DNA of 64,000 nucleotides from Arion vulgaris. Lineage: Eukaryota > Mollusca > Gastropoda > Stylommatophora > Arionidae. This document shows positions 40,560 through 57,504 of this stretch, one piece after another. The position numbers were made by a program, and so were the translations under genes. Within the stretch, counting starts at the first letter, position 1; each line of letters begins with the position of its first letter. The notes under the pieces are model-generated. The model had not been told where the DNA came from and searched no databases. It was given only the letters and a program-made list of their open reading frames with translations. The DNA lies in contig CM036765.1 of assembly GCA_020796225.1 (NCBI GenBank), forward strand, positions 3,370,228 through 3,434,227, read 5' to 3'.

Positions 40560-43375
40560 AAAGAAAGGTTTGCATCAACATCAATGATTGTCTAGGGAGT
40601 TGAAGAAAGGTTTGCATCAACAGCATTGATTGTTGGGGAGTTGAAGAAAGGTTTGCATCAACAGCATTGATTGTTGGGGAGTTGAAGAAAGGTTTGCATC
40701 AACAGCATTGATTGTTGGGGAGTTGAAGAAAGGTTTGCATCAACAGCATTGATTGTCTGGGGAGTTGAAGAGAGGTTTGCATCAACAGCATTGATTGTCT
40801 GGGGAGTTGAAGAGAGGTTTGAATCAACAGCATTGATTGTCTGGGGAGTTGAAGAGAGGTTTGCATCAATATCATTGATTGTCTGGGGAGTTGAAGAGAG
40901 GTTTGCATCAACAGCATTGATTGTTGGGGAGTTGAAGAAAGGTTTGCATCAACAGCATTGATTGTCTGGGGAGTTGAAGAAAGGTTTGCATCAACAGCAT
41001 TGATTGTCTGGGGAGTTGAAGAGAGGTTTGCATCAACAGCATTGATTGTCTGGGGAGTTGAAGAGAGGTTTGAATCAACAGCATTGATTGTCTGGGGAGT
41101 TGAAGAGAGGTTTGCATCAATATCATTGATTGTTGGGGAGTTGAAGAAAGGTTTGCATCAACAGCATTGATTGTTGGGGAGTTGAAGAAAGGTTTGCATC
41201 AACAGCATTGATTGTCGGGGAGTTGAAGAGAGGTTTGCATCAACAGCATTGATTGTCTGGGGAGTTGAAGAGAGGTTTGCATCAACAGCATTGATTGTCT
41301 GGGGAGTTGAAGAAAGGTTTGCATCAACAGCATTGATTGTTGGGGAGTTGAAGAAAGGTTTGCATCAACAGCATTGATTGTCTGGGGAGTTGAAGAGAGG
41401 TTTGCATCAACAGCATTGATTGTTGGGGAGTTGAAGAAAGGTTTGCATCAACATCATTGACTGTCTGGGGAGTTGAAGAGAGGTTTGCATCAACAGCATT
41501 GATTGTCTGGGGAGTTGAAGAGAGGTTTGCATCAACAGCATTGATTGTTGGGGAGTTGAAGAAAGGTTTGCATCAACAGCATTGATTGTCTGGGGAGTTG
41601 AAGAGAGGTTTGCATCAACAGCATTGATTGTCCGGGGAGTTGAAGAAAGGTTTGCATCAACAGCATTGAGTGTCTGGGGAGTTGAAGAGAGGTTTGCATC
41701 AACAGCATTGACTGTCTGGGGAGTTGAAGAAAGGTTTGCATCAACAGCATTGAGTGTCTGGGGAGTTGAAGAGAGGTTTGCATCAACAGCATTGATTGTT
41801 GGGGAGTTGAAGAAAGGTTTGCATCAACAGCATTGATTGTTGGGGAGTTGAAGAAAGGTTTGCATCAACAGCATTGATTGTCTGGGGAGTTGAAGAGAGG
41901 TTTGCATCAACAGCATTGATTGTCGGGGAGTTGAAGAAAGGTTTGCATCAACAGCATTGATTGTCGGGGAGTTAAAGAAAGGTTTGCATCAACAGCATTG
42001 ATTGTTGGGGAGTTGAAGAAAGGTTTGCATCAACAGCATTGATTGTTGGGGAGTTGAAGAAAGGTTTGCATCAACAGCATTGATTGTTGGGGAGTTGAAG
42101 AGACGTTTGCATCAACAGCATTGATTGTCTGGGGAGTTGAAGAAAGGTTTGCATCAACAGCATTGATTGTCGGGGAGTTGAAGAAAGGTTTGCATCAACA
42201 GCATTGATTGTTGGGGAGTTGAAGAAAGGTTTGCATCAACAGCATTGATTGTTGGGGAGTTGAAGAAAGGTTTGCATCAACAGCATTGATTGTTGGGGAG
42301 TTGAAGAGAGGTTTGCATCAACAGCATTGATTGTTGGTGAGTTGAAGAGACGTTTGCATCAACAGCATTGATTGTCTGGGGAGTTGAAGAAAGGTTTGCA
42401 TCAACAGCATTGATTGTCTTGGGAGTTGAAGAGAGGTTTGCATCAACAGCATTGATTGTCGGTGAGTTGAAGAGAGGTTTGCATCAACAGCATTGATTGT
42501 CGGGGAGTTGAAGAGAGGTTTGCATCAACAGCATTGATTGTCTGGGGAGTTGAAGAGAGGTTTGCATCAACAGCATTGATTGTCTGGGGAGTTGATGAAA
42601 GGTTTGCATCAACAGCATTGATTGTTGGGGAGTTGAAGAAAGGTTTGCATCAACAGCATTGATTGTCTGGGGAGTTGAAGAAAGGTTTGCATCAACAGCA
42701 TTGATTGTTGGGGAGTTGAAGAGAGGTTTGCATCAACAGCATTGAGTGTCTGGGGAGTTGAAGAGAGGTTTGCATCAACAGCATTGATTGTCTGGGGAGT
42801 TGAAGAAAGGTTTGCATCAACAGCATTGATTGTCGGGGAGTTGAAGAAAGGTTTGCATCAACAGCATTGATTGTTGGGGAGTTGAAGAAAGGTTTGCATC
42901 AACAGCATTGATTGTTGGGGAGTTGAAGAGACGTTTGCATCAACAGCATTGATTGTCTGGGGAGTTGAAGAAAGGTTTGCATCAACAGCATTGATTGTCT
43001 GGGGAGTTGAAGAGAGGTTTGCATCAACAGCATTGATTGTCGGTGAGTTGAAGAGAGGTTTGCATCAACAGCATTGATTGTCGGGGAGTTGAAGAGAGGT
43101 TTGCATCAACAGCATTGATTGTCTGGGGAGTTGAAGAGAGGTTTGCATCAACAGCATTGATTGTCTGGGGAGTTGAAGAAAGGTTTGCATCAACAGCATT
43201 GATTGTCGGTGAGTTGAAGAGAGGTTTGCATCAACAGCATTGATTGTCGGGGAGTTGAAGAGAGGTTTGCATCAACAGCATTGATTGTCTGGGGAGTTGA
43301 AGAGAGGTTTGCATCAACAGCATTGATTGTCTGGGGAGTTGAAGAGAGGTTTGCATCAACAGCATTGAGTGTCTG
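40560..43375. repeat. Satellite array, 41/42-bp unit x~68, seeded in repeat X
   Basis: Copies of gaaaggtttgcatcaacagc then attgattgtctggggagttg. Point variants (aaagg/gagagg, tctgggg/ttgggg/tcgggg) recur in blocks. The unit occurs once in the X copy at about 17029-17069, and the right end of this array passes straight into the rest of X. Confidence 0.97.
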
Positions 43376-43805
43376 GGAATTGAAGATGGATAAAGTTGAT
43401 GCTCTTTGATTTATTCAAAGCTGTCTGTTGGAGAAAGACGCTAAAATGGATGTTGAATCCATCAAGCGATTTAAGCAGTTTAGAGTTACCCTTAAGCAGT
43501 TTAGAGTTACCCTTAAGCAGTTTAGAGTTACCCTTAAGCAGTTTAGAGTTACCCTTAAGCAGTTTAGAGTTACCCTTAAGCAGTTTAGAGTTACCCTTTA
43601 GCAGTTTAGAGTTACCCTTAAGCAGTTTAGAGTTACCCTTTGTACAAGTAGAATTGGATGCCTGAGGGGGAGAGTAAGGAGTGTGTTGGATCAGAGAGCC
43701 ATGGGAACCATCAGTATGCATACTATTTGATATCTATTGGGGGATACTGAATACCTGAATGGGTCAGTCCGGACTGCAATGACGTCAGTTTAGTAACCAA
43801 TGATA
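43376..43805 (+). mobile_element. Dispersed repeat X, expanded copy
   Basis: Homologous to 17060-17340: tgtctgttggagaaagacgc, gtacaagtagaattggatgc, gggaaccatcagtatgcata and gacgtcagtttagtaaccaa. Its left part has grown into the array at 40560 and its middle into the 21-bp array at 43467. Confidence 0.85.
43467..43642. repeat. Tandem repeat, 21-bp unit x8, inside repeat X
   Basis: Perfect or near-perfect copies of ttaagcagtttagagttacc(c). It occurs once (ttaagcagtttggagttacc) in the other X copy at about 17153. Confidence 0.97.
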
Positions 43806-43814
43806 TCGGTTAAC

Positions 43815-44011
43815 ATAGATATCGGCACCTGGGAGAATGTTGTTCAAGACAGATCAGCTTGGCCACACTTCTTCGACATGGTTCTTCGGTCTGCGAGGCA
43901 GGTAGAACAGCACGGATGGAACAAAAACGTCAAAATAGAAAGACAGTAAAACTCCCACAAGTGCACGTATACCTTGCCCACACTGTACAAGAACATTTCA
44001 AGCCCGCATCG
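43815..44011 (+). pseudogene. LINE-E fragment
   Basis: Encodes a degenerate DIGTWENVVQDRSAW segment, a TLLRHGSSVCEAGRTARMEQ frame and the start of the finger region (HVYLAHTVQEHFKP in shifted frame). It ends at the junction with LINE-F at about 44012. Confidence 0.78.
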
Positions 44012-44465
44012 GCAGTTTTGTATGATATGCTCTATTGTCATTCTCGCCAAGCCATAGAAGCATAGGTCGTTGGTGCCTATCTTGAATTTCGTGCACAGAT
44101 GGTGTTTCATTTTGTTGTGACCCGTCCGGAAGCGAAGTATGGCTGTCATGTCCCTTCTGAACAGTTGGTAATATCCATCATTCTTGTTGTGTTCTGTGTG
44201 CTCTTTCTCCCACTTTGCTTTGTAGTGCCCTCTGGCGATGGCTTTTGCTTCTTCATAGCAGACCAGGTTGTCATCTTGGGGCATTCCTGCTCCCTCTTTA
44301 GCCAGTCTGTCAGCATCTTCATTTCCTTGAGCTCGCAGTGGAGGGTATCCCTGGATTACTACGCTCTCGGAATCATGAGACAACTGGGCTAAAGTTGACC
44401 TGAGATCACTTAGTTCTGTGTTCATTTCAGATTTCAGTGCTGAGATAGCAGACAGACTTGTCAAA
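44012..44465 (-). pseudogene. LINE-F C-terminus: RNase H end and CHC-type tail
   Basis: The minus strand reads ELSDLRSTLAQLSHDSESVV, then GYPPLRAQGNEDADRLAKEG, matching the G-N-E-x-A-D-x-L-A segment of the RNase H domain in non-LTR ORF2 proteins. Next come RFRTGHNKMKHHLCTKFKIG, then LARMTIEHIIQNCRC, where a Cys/His end is normal. It is one continuous frame but lacks the RNase H start and the RT. It is 3'-truncated by LINE-E. From 44466 to 44750 nothing is recognised. Confidence 0.85.
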
Positions 44466-44749
44466 AGCACTATTTTTCCATGTATTTGCTCTTACAATCT
44501 AGTAATTGACATTTCACAATTCTCTGTCACATTTGTTCACTAAAACATTTCTGTTGTCTACGTTGCAAAATTAAACACTTTCAACCAATCAGACACATAC
44601 AATTTTGAGCAGACACGCAAATTTGGACCAGAAAAAAAAAAAAAAGAGACAATACATTTGCTTTCTAATGTCAATAATTTGTTATTGGCAAACATTTTCA
44701 GACAAATCTTGATTTATTTAATGAACTTGTAAACATTGAAGAGCACAAT

Positions 44750-44835
44750 GGTGAAACAATTAAGACGGTTGCCTGTTGTTATGAAGGTTAGGGGTTCCAA
44801 TCCGGACCGAGGCAAATGGGATATTTTTTTCTTTC
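44750..44835 (+). mobile_element. tRNA-like SINE S2 head
   Basis: The head caattaagacggttgcctgt and the B-box-like ggggttccaatccgg at about 44790. The body is missing. It is not a functional tRNA. Confidence 0.5.
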
Positions 44836-44851
44836 GATGTTCCAATTTTTA

Positions 44852-50620
<5,769 letters not shown>

Positions 50621-50724
50621 CTTTCGACCTGACGCTGAAAGGCAAAACAGAATTAGAGAATAGATAGATTTGTATGTTCTAGAAATGTCTATACAAGAAA
50701 AGTAGTAATAGGAGGAGGAGATCG

Positions 50725-50815
50725 TGGTGTTCGTGGCACCGAACCGAAGGTTACGATGTCCATGGCACTGAGCCGAAGAGCTGAAAGCTCAAGTGCTTTG
50801 GAACGAAAATTCCTA
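50725..50815 (+). mobile_element. Dispersed repeat R
   Basis: ttcgtggcaccgaaccgaag and agccgaagagctgaaagctc match the complement of 32740-32830. Confidence 0.55.
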
Positions 50816-51165
50816 ATTTCTCTCTCTCTCACTCTCTCCTCTCTCAATCACTGCCCAGACCGATGTACCAGATTTCTCCATAAATTCTATTCGTGAAAAT
50901 CTGATTCATGCAGCCTTAGCATTGGTGTGTTTAAGTCACATCTTCAGCACCATTTGGAGCTCTGGTGCTTATCCTTTGTCGATGTGTCCGGTTTCAGCCA
51001 GCGTTTACTCGGTTTGATCTCCGTTCTGTAGCCATCTGGTGTTTTACGGTGTGGGTAGCTAGCCCCATGCCCAACCTCCTTAGTTGCCTCTTACGACATA
51101 CGTGGCAGGTAACAGTGGTTCTATTCTTGACACCAATTTGGGCCTCGGAACCACTGGACGGTTCT
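50816..51165 (-). mobile_element. SINE S4 with (GA)n tail
   Basis: Reverse copy of 14505-14886: (TC)n at left, gaccgatgtaccagatttct, cagccagcgtttactcggtt, ttgcctcttacgacatacgt, accaatttgggcctcggaac. Confidence 0.82.
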
Positions 51166-51180
51166 CATTTCAAGATAGAT

Positions 51181-51612
51181 TGATTAATTGATTAATTGAT
51201 AGCCCATCCTCATTGCACTTCCATGAGTAATCATGTGTGCTCCTATCTCTTTCTTACACAGGAAGATCTCAGCTGCAGTACACGAACTCCGTGCACCGGC
51301 GAGGTCCGCGGTGTCATTTTGAAGATGGTGAAGATATTTCTGTCGGAATTTTTTATTAAATTAAAAAAAAAATGAATTTTGCCCGAGCAGCGACTTTCAA
51401 GCTTGCAATTCTCGATTTTGAACTGCCAAGGGTTCTTTTAGTGCTCAAATTGAATATGGAACCTCCGTTTTATCGTCCATCTCCGATAGGACTATGAACT
51501 CGATCTCAATTACCCTGTGATCAGGGATCTCTGGTAAGATATCCAGGTGGCTCTACGAGTGAGCGATCCTAGTACCTTTGGCAGGAAAGATGAGCACTTA
51601 ACATCTATCTCA
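51181..51612 (-). mobile_element. SINE S1, near full-length
   Basis: Read on the minus strand: tRNA-like head (ggtctctgtgagatagatgt, B-box region ctaggatcgctcactcg), middle (gagatcgagttcatagtcct, cgataaaacggaggttcc), linker with an A/T run, then the 3' module (ggtgcacggagttcgtgtac, gagatcttcctgtgtaagaa) and an (ATCAATTA)n tail. It shows that the separate S1 head and tail fragments elsewhere belong to one ~430-bp element. Confidence 0.87.
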
Positions 51613-51651
51613 CAGAGACCTTCCCTCCCCTCATTTCCAAGACAATCCAGG

Positions 51652-51950
51652 ATGTATCTGTGAGGAGGTGATAAGATGTATCTGTGAGGAGGTGATAAGA
51701 TGTATCTGTGAGGAGGTGATAAGATGTATCTGTGAGGAGGTGATAAGATGTATCTGTGAGGAGGTGATAAGATGTATCTGTGAGGAGATGATAAGATGTA
51801 TCTGTGAGGAGATGATAAGATGTATCTGTGAGGAGGTGATAAGATGTATCTGTGAGGAGGTGATAAGATGTATCTGTGAGGAGGTGATATGATGTATCTG
51901 TGAGGAGTTGATAAGATGTATCTGTGAGGTGGTGATAAGATGTTTGCTCC
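51652..51950. repeat. Tandem repeat, 24-bp unit x12
   Basis: Copies of gataagatgtatctgtgagg plus aggt. The unit is a multiple of 3, so up to three minus-strand frames of 115-149 codons stay open. These are not called as coding. Confidence 0.96.
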
Positions 51951-51989
51951 ACGCTCCATATGTTTTCTGTTTGTAACCAGGGTTTGAGG

Positions 51990-52240
51990 TCAGCTTATCC
52001 ACAAAACATTCTCGGTTGCACAGAGAAGCCCTTGCATTGCAAGTCGAAGGTCATGGTTTCGAACCCGTACCTCATCACTCTGTTCACGAGTGCACTTTTG
52101 TCTCCAGAGATACTAGGATTGTTGCCGACGATACGGGGTTCGTGTTTTGTGCAATACTCTCGACAGCTGGCTTGCCATTTCTGCAGAGGGACCGAGTTAT
52201 ATGGGGTAAAACCCGGTGCACTGAATTCAATCCAACGGCT
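51990..52240 (+). mobile_element. tRNA-like SINE S2
   Basis: B-box-like ggtttcgaacccgta at about 52053. The body has gttgccgacgatacggggtt, cgtgttttgtgcaatactct, tgccatttctgcagagggac, gagttatatggggtaaaacc and ggtgcactgaattc. Confidence 0.75.
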
Positions 52241-52299
52241 TAAAAACTCGTTCAAAATGACCTTGATATTTTATTTGCTGATCTAAATTACAAGCACCT

Positions 52300-52685
52300 C
52301 AAAGATCATGGTAAGACTCGCTTAAATGGCGAACAACACTGGTGACATGGAAGATCATAGTAAGACTCGCCTAAATGGCGAAAAACACTGGTGACATGGA
52401 AAAGCAAGCTTTCACTACAAACACAAGCATAGTAGGGAACATGACTACTCCTCATTTCATAGCAAGATAAAGAAGAAAAGACAAACAGCATAAACTATCA
52501 ATGATATCTCCCATACATTTTACAAATGTGGAATTACATCTCAAAGAAACTTGATGCTATATTTATTTCTACTCAATCCTTCAAATGTCAGACATATACA
52601 ATTTCTGAAAATTAAAAACACAAAATCACTGCATGGAAGATGAGACGGTAATAAAATCACTGCATGGAAGATGAGACGGTAATAC
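52300..52685. repeat. Two short tandem duplications
   Basis: A 48-bp segment (aagatcatggtaagactcgc…) is present twice at about 52305-52400, and a ~31-bp segment (aaaatcactgcatggaagat…) twice at 52622-52683. Otherwise the stretch 52241-52735 shows nothing recognisable. Confidence 0.8.
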
Positions 52686-52739
52686 AAAATGTTGGAAGCA
52701 AAAGAAGAAAAGATGAAATATCAAATGAAACGTTAAATA

Positions 52740-52957
52740 ATAAGTGTAGAGTCAACATCAATCAAAGACTTTATAGAATATAAAGACGCTACTGGTTCAG
52801 TCATTTGGTTAGAATGGTACTCTCTCTCTCTCTGTCTCTCTCTCTCGGATTACAGCTTAGACTGATGTACCAGATTTCCCATAAATTCTCTTATTCATGT
52901 GGAAATAGAATGGTACTAAAAGCAGCATGGAACAGGAGCATACCAGAAGAGAACATC
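52740..52957 (+). pseudogene. LINE-D-like fragment split by a SINE piece
   Basis: Encodes INQRLYRI, YWFSHLVRM and, after the insertion, VLKAAWNRSIPEENI. The …WF-H-L-x-R-M… segment is the LINE-D C-terminal region. The S4 piece at 52822-52905 interrupts it. Confidence 0.65.
52822..52905 (-). mobile_element. SINE S4, 5'-truncated insertion with 12-bp duplication
   Basis: The (TC)n tail and gactgatgtaccagatttcc match the S4 3' end. The flanks are the exact 12-bp repeat tagaatggtact at 52810-52821 and 52906-52917. Confidence 0.87.
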
Positions 52958-52959
52958 AG

Positions 52960-53575
52960 ACAACTAGGGTGTCTTTGTGGTGTAGAGTTTAGGTGCTCGA
53001 ACTAGGTGTCTTTGTGGTGTAGAGTTTAGGTGCTCGACTCTCATTCCAAAGTTCGTTCCCTCGTGGAGTCATCGGGATAATTTTCCAGAGAATCATGATC
53101 TCAGTGTAGATGAGATCGAGTTCCTAGTCCTATCTCAGTGTAGATGAGATCGAGTTCCTAGTCCCATCTCAGTGTAGATGAGATCGAGTTCCTAGTCCTA
53201 TCTCAGTGTAGATGAGATCGAGTTCCTAGTCCTATCTCAGTGTAGATGAGATCGAGTTCCTAGTCCTATCGGGGACGTACGATAAGACGTAGGTCCCGTG
53301 TTGAAGTTGAGCACGTAAAACTATCATTGACAGTTCAAAATTGCAAAGAGCAGGCTGGAAAGCCGCTGCCCGGGCATAATTAATTAGAAGGAATAATAAA
53401 TAAAATTCCTACAAGATATTTTCACCATCTTTTAAATTACTTCGGAGACCCTGGCCGGTGCTAATTTTCGTGCTCAGTCGCTGGGATCTTCCTGTGTAAG
53501 AAAGAGATTGGAGTACACGTGGTTACTAACCCAAGTACAATGATGATTGTGATATCAATCACTCAATCTTCTTAT
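52960..53575 (+). mobile_element. SINE S1, full-length with internal array
   Basis: Head gtgtctttgtggtgtagagt (partly duplicated), B-box region agttcgttccctcg, middle, then a 35-bp internal array, gataagacgtaggtcccgtg, linker, and the 3' module (gctgggatcttcctgtgtaa, gaaagagattggagtacacg) with a tcaatcactcaatc tail. Confidence 0.87.
53099..53270. repeat. Tandem repeat, 35-bp unit x5, inside SINE S1
   Basis: Copies of atctcagtgtagatgagatc then gagttcctagtccta. It is present once in all other S1 copies. Confidence 0.96.
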
Positions 53576-53644
53576 TTTAACCCCAGGAATTATTAATTTT
53601 CACTTTTTTTCTATAGTGCAATGGGGAGTAGCACCCAAGTTTTC

Positions 53645-53815
53645 TTTTAGACCCAGAGACCTACAACAATTCTAGGCGTGTAGTGCTATGTGACCCAGAG
53701 ACCTACAACAATTCTAGGCGTGTAGTGCTATGTGACCCAGAGACCTACAACAATTCTAGGCGTGTAGTGCTATGTGACCCAGAGACCTACAACAACTCTA
53801 GGCGTGTAGTGCTAT
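53645..53815. repeat. Tandem repeat, 42-bp unit x4
   Basis: Copies of gacccagagacctacaacaa then ttctaggcgtgtagtgctat. Confidence 0.96.
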
Positions 53816-53849
53816 GCTTAGTGCTGCGGAGACTCCTACCCGGGTAGAG

Positions 53850-54215
53850 ATCATTGGTCATCACTGCAGTATTCTCCCATTGCAAAACAGAAAGGCAGTA
53901 AAACTTCCCACAAGTGCAAGTATACCTTGCCCACACTGTACACGAACATTTCAAGCCCGTATCGGGCTCACTAGTCATCTACGCACACACAGACAAACAT
54001 ATCGCAACTACATTCCCTTGGATGAAAATTTGTGTGGTCATCATCACCTGTGATGGACGAGCATCATCATTCTCCCACTCCTACCCAGGTAGAGATCATT
54101 GGTCATCACTGCACAGACAATCTGCACAGACAGATGTTTGCGTTCACTCGAAACGATCAGTTTTGGGATATCACTCAATCAATCAGGCAATACGACAGGA
54201 GGGAGACCAAGAAAA
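53850..54215 (+). pseudogene. LINE-E 3' end with zinc-finger motif
   Basis: One plus-strand frame reads AVKLPTSASIPCPHCTRTFQ and then GLTSHLRTHRQTYRNYIPLD: a C-x2-C…H-x3-H finger at the C-terminus of the LINE ORF, followed by LDENLCGHHHL. A ~35-bp segment (cctacc…gtagagatcattggtcatca) occurs at 53833 and again at 54082. Fragments at 26361 and 43960 carry the same finger in broken frames. Confidence 0.8.
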
Positions 54216-54925
54216 AATGATTGATAGACAATCAAAGTACCAAGGTTGGCAGGGCACACAATGATAGATAGTCAAAGTACCAAGGTTGGCAGGGCACACA
54301 ATGATAGACAGTCAAAGTACCAAGGTTGGCAGGGCACACAATGATAGACAGTCAAAGTACCAAGGTTGGCAGGGCACACAATGATAGACAATCAAAGTAC
54401 CAAGGTTGGCAGGGCACACAATGATAGACAATCAAAGTACCAAGGTTGGCAGGGCACACAATGATGCTGTGATAGATAGTCAAAGTACCAAGGTTGGCAG
54501 GGCACACAATGATAGACAGTCAAAGTACCAAGGTTGGCAGGGCACACAATGATAGACAGTCAAAGTACCAAGGTTGGCAGGGCACACAATGATAGACAGT
54601 CAAAGTACCAAGGTTGGCAGGGCACACAATGATAGACAATCAAAGTACCAAGGTTGGCAGGGCACACAATGATAGATAGTCAAAGTACCAAGGTTGGCAG
54701 GGCACACAATGATAGACAGTCAAAGTACCAAGGTTGGCAGGGCACACAATGATAGACAGTCAAAGTACCAAGGTTGGCAGGGCACACAATGATAGACAAT
54801 CAAAGTACCAAGGTTGGCAGGGCACACAATGATAGACAATCAAAGTACCAAGGTTGGCAGAGCACACAATGATGCTGTGATAGACAGTCAAAGTACCAAG
54901 GTTGGCAGGGCACACAATGATGCTG
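54215..54925. repeat. Satellite array, 40-bp unit x~17
   Basis: Copies of gatagacagtcaaagtacca then aggttggcagggcacacaat. A variant with an extra gatgctgt occurs at about 54463, 54871 and 54920. (TC)n follows at 55003-55024. Confidence 0.96.
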
Positions 54926-55075
54926 TTTGCATACTTTATATTGCTGCTTTCTATCCTATTTTATTTACGATAATGCCACTGTTTTTGTTGATTGCTGTAT
55001 GTACTCTCTCTCTCTCTCTCTCTCATACACACATAAACCCACACACATGCGCATATATATATATAAACAAAGATC

Positions 55076-55500
55076 AGGATGAAGTGTCTACGTAGAATGT
55101 TGGGAGTATCCAGAAGAAACTGGTTTAGAAATGAATACATCAGTAAAAATGTGGGTACAACATCAATACTGAACTTGATGAAGAAACAACAACAAATGGT
55201 TCGGTCACCAACAGACATATTACCAATAGACAGATTACCAATAGACAGATTACCAATAGACAGATTACCAACAGACAGATTACCACCAATAGACAGTGCG
55301 CATCAAAAGGCAATCTTACTCAGAAACCGTGGATACAAAGCAAAAGTTGGTCCACACAAAAGGTGGACCACATATTTAACAGAGGCAGTGAAAGATATCA
55401 AGTATGTAGCGTACACAAAAGTCAGTTCTAGACATTTCTTTTTATCTTGACGTTGTGAGGTAAAACAGGATTACAGAAAAAAGAAAATATATTATACATT
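55076..55500 (+). pseudogene. LINE-D, best-preserved C-terminal copy
   Basis: An open frame of about 123 codons reads MKCLRRMLGVSRRNWFRNEY, ISKNVGTTSILNLMKKQQQM, VRSPTDILPIDRLPIDR…, then HQKAILLRNRGYKAKVGPHK and RWTTYLTEAVKDIKYV. This is a LINE post-RT tail. A 15-bp segment within it is expanded to five LPIDR/LPTDR repeats. The RT core is missing, so it is not functional. Confidence 0.82.
55212..55290. repeat. Tandem repeat, 15-bp unit x5, in frame in LINE-D
   Basis: Copies of gacagattaccaata or gacagattaccaaca, encoding repeated LPIDR. Confidence 0.95.
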
Positions 55501-56115
55501 ATACCTCACAGTGCTGTCATATTATACCTCGCAGTGCTGTCATATTATACCTCACAGTGCTGTCATATTATACCTCACAGTGCTGTCATATTATACCTCA
55601 CAGTGCTGTCATATTATACCTCACAGTGCTGTCATATTATACCACACAGTGCTGTCATATTATACCTCACAGTGCTGTCATATTATACCTCACAGTGCTG
55701 TCATATTATACCTCACAGTGCTGTCATGTTATACCTCACAGTGCTGTCGTATTATACCTCACATTTCTATCATATTGAACCTCACAATGCTATCACATTG
55801 AACCTCACAATGCTATCACATTGTACCTCATAATGCTATCACATTGTACCTCATAATGCTATCACATTGAACCTCATAATGCTATCACATTGAACCTCAT
55901 AATGCTATCATATTGAACCTCATAATGCTATCACATTGAACCTCATAATGCTATCATATTGTACCTCATAATGCTATCATATTGTACCTCATAATGCTAT
56001 CATATTGAACCTCATAATGCTATCACATTGAACCTCATAATGCTATCACATTGAACCTCATAATGCTAACATATTGTACCTCAAAATGATATCATATTGT
56101 ACCTCACAATTCTGC
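55500..56115. repeat. Satellite array, 23-bp unit x~27, two subfamilies
   Basis: The left half repeats cctcacagtgctgtcatatt(ata), the right half cctcataatgctatcacatt(gaa). The switch is gradual between about 55755 and 55830, so the array homogenised in two blocks. Confidence 0.96.
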
Positions 56116-57060
56116 CATATCTATTATATAATTTACCTTAATATGTTCACACAAAACAAAATCAGAAGCTGCCTAAGTTGCTGTAGTTCTGAAACTCTCC
56201 TATCTGCAAAAAAATCTCCTACAACACCACTCAGTGACAATCTAAACTGCTACCTCCTGGTAAATCTCTCCCATTTATAGACAAAACTGCAAGTTTGTTT
56301 TAATGTGGTTTCTCTTCTGTTTAACATATCTTGTTAGTTATGAGTATCAGAATATAATACACAGAAGAGATTAACTATAATTTATGCTTAATGAGATGGG
56401 AAAGTTTGTCGTGATTTCAACACTATAATCAAATGAAAACAGTCCACCCACAGAAGTTTTACAAGCATCAAAATGGAAATTGCATAAGTAGCGGTAGTCT
56501 GGTTACCTTCTTGTTGTGGTAAATGAAGAACCAGATGGTATTGTTATAATTTTAAACAATAACGTATTATAATTAAAAACAACAGACTTGACAATACAGT
56601 CATATTATTCCTTATATTATGTCTATTTGTCATAGTGCATCACAGTGTGTCTATTTTCAAGATGATTCTTGCTAGAATATTTCGTATGAATATAATAAAC
56701 AGCAGTATCTTGTCATGCAGACGTGAGCTAAATTATGTATGATTAATCACCTAAAAGGGACACAAGACGACGGATTGACTTCATTCCCCTATACGGCTGC
56801 CATTAATCTGTTTACTTGTTTTCTCCTCCCCTTCCGAGTGTATCAATATTAATGCGCATTTTGAATTGAAACCAGAAATCGGGATAATTTCTGTGGAGAA
56901 ATATGACACGAAAAACGGTATATTAATTTCTCTAATTATATTGGCTTCTAGACAACAGTCGATGGTAGTGCAATCCACCGTTTTGATATACTGAGAACCA
57001 CTGAGGTGTATCTGATTAATGACTGTAGGAGTCACGGTGCCATTTGGCAATTGTATTAAT
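56116..57060. other. No recognisable feature
   Basis: About 940 bases of AT-rich, non-repetitive sequence without a supported gene, RNA or transposon. It is one of the longest array-free stretches in the window. A short (AAT)n run lies at 57057-57084. Confidence 0.4.
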
Positions 57061-57084
57061 AATAACAATAATAATAATAATAAT

Positions 57085-57345
57085 AAGGAGAGTCGCAGTA
57101 GAGTAGCTGTTAGTGAACTCACTTCCTAAGCTGTTGGTCCAGGTTCAATTCTACAACAGGTGTGGAATACTCTACCGAACTTCACGGCTCTCAGGTCGAC
57201 CCAGCCTCAATTGAGAACCAGGAAAAGTACTGGCATGTAAAAGCTATCAGCGAGATGTTGACCACATCACCCATCGCGAGCCGATAGTTACTGAAAAATA
57301 CGGACCTAACACCGTATTAACCCATCCAACTCTAACTGGGCCGTA
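57085..57345 (+). mobile_element. tRNA-derived SINE S5
   Basis: tRNA-like head gtagagtagctgttagtgaa with B-box ggttcaattct at about 57139, then cagcctcaattgagaaccag, gcatgtaaaagctatcagcg, tcgcgagccgatagttactg. Only this copy was seen in the window. It is not a functional tRNA. Confidence 0.6.
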
Positions 57346-57504
57346 TATAATTTAACTGGACTCTATATAAGTTTATGGTTGGCTCTGGTATTACCAAATA
57401 TACTGCGAGGTATAAAAATGGGTTTCTTTAATAATAATAATAAAGTAATATTAATAGTAACATAAATAAAATAACAACAGATGAAACAAAAGTCTTGACT
57501 ACAA

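Noticed and set aside
51510..52002. Overlapping minus-strand frames of Y/H/S-rich repeats
   Set aside because: A 24-bp satellite open in several frames, and part of one frame is SINE S1.
57085..57160. Possible tRNA gene near ggttcaattct
   Set aside because: The arms are mismatched and it is followed by a SINE-like body, so it is listed as S5.
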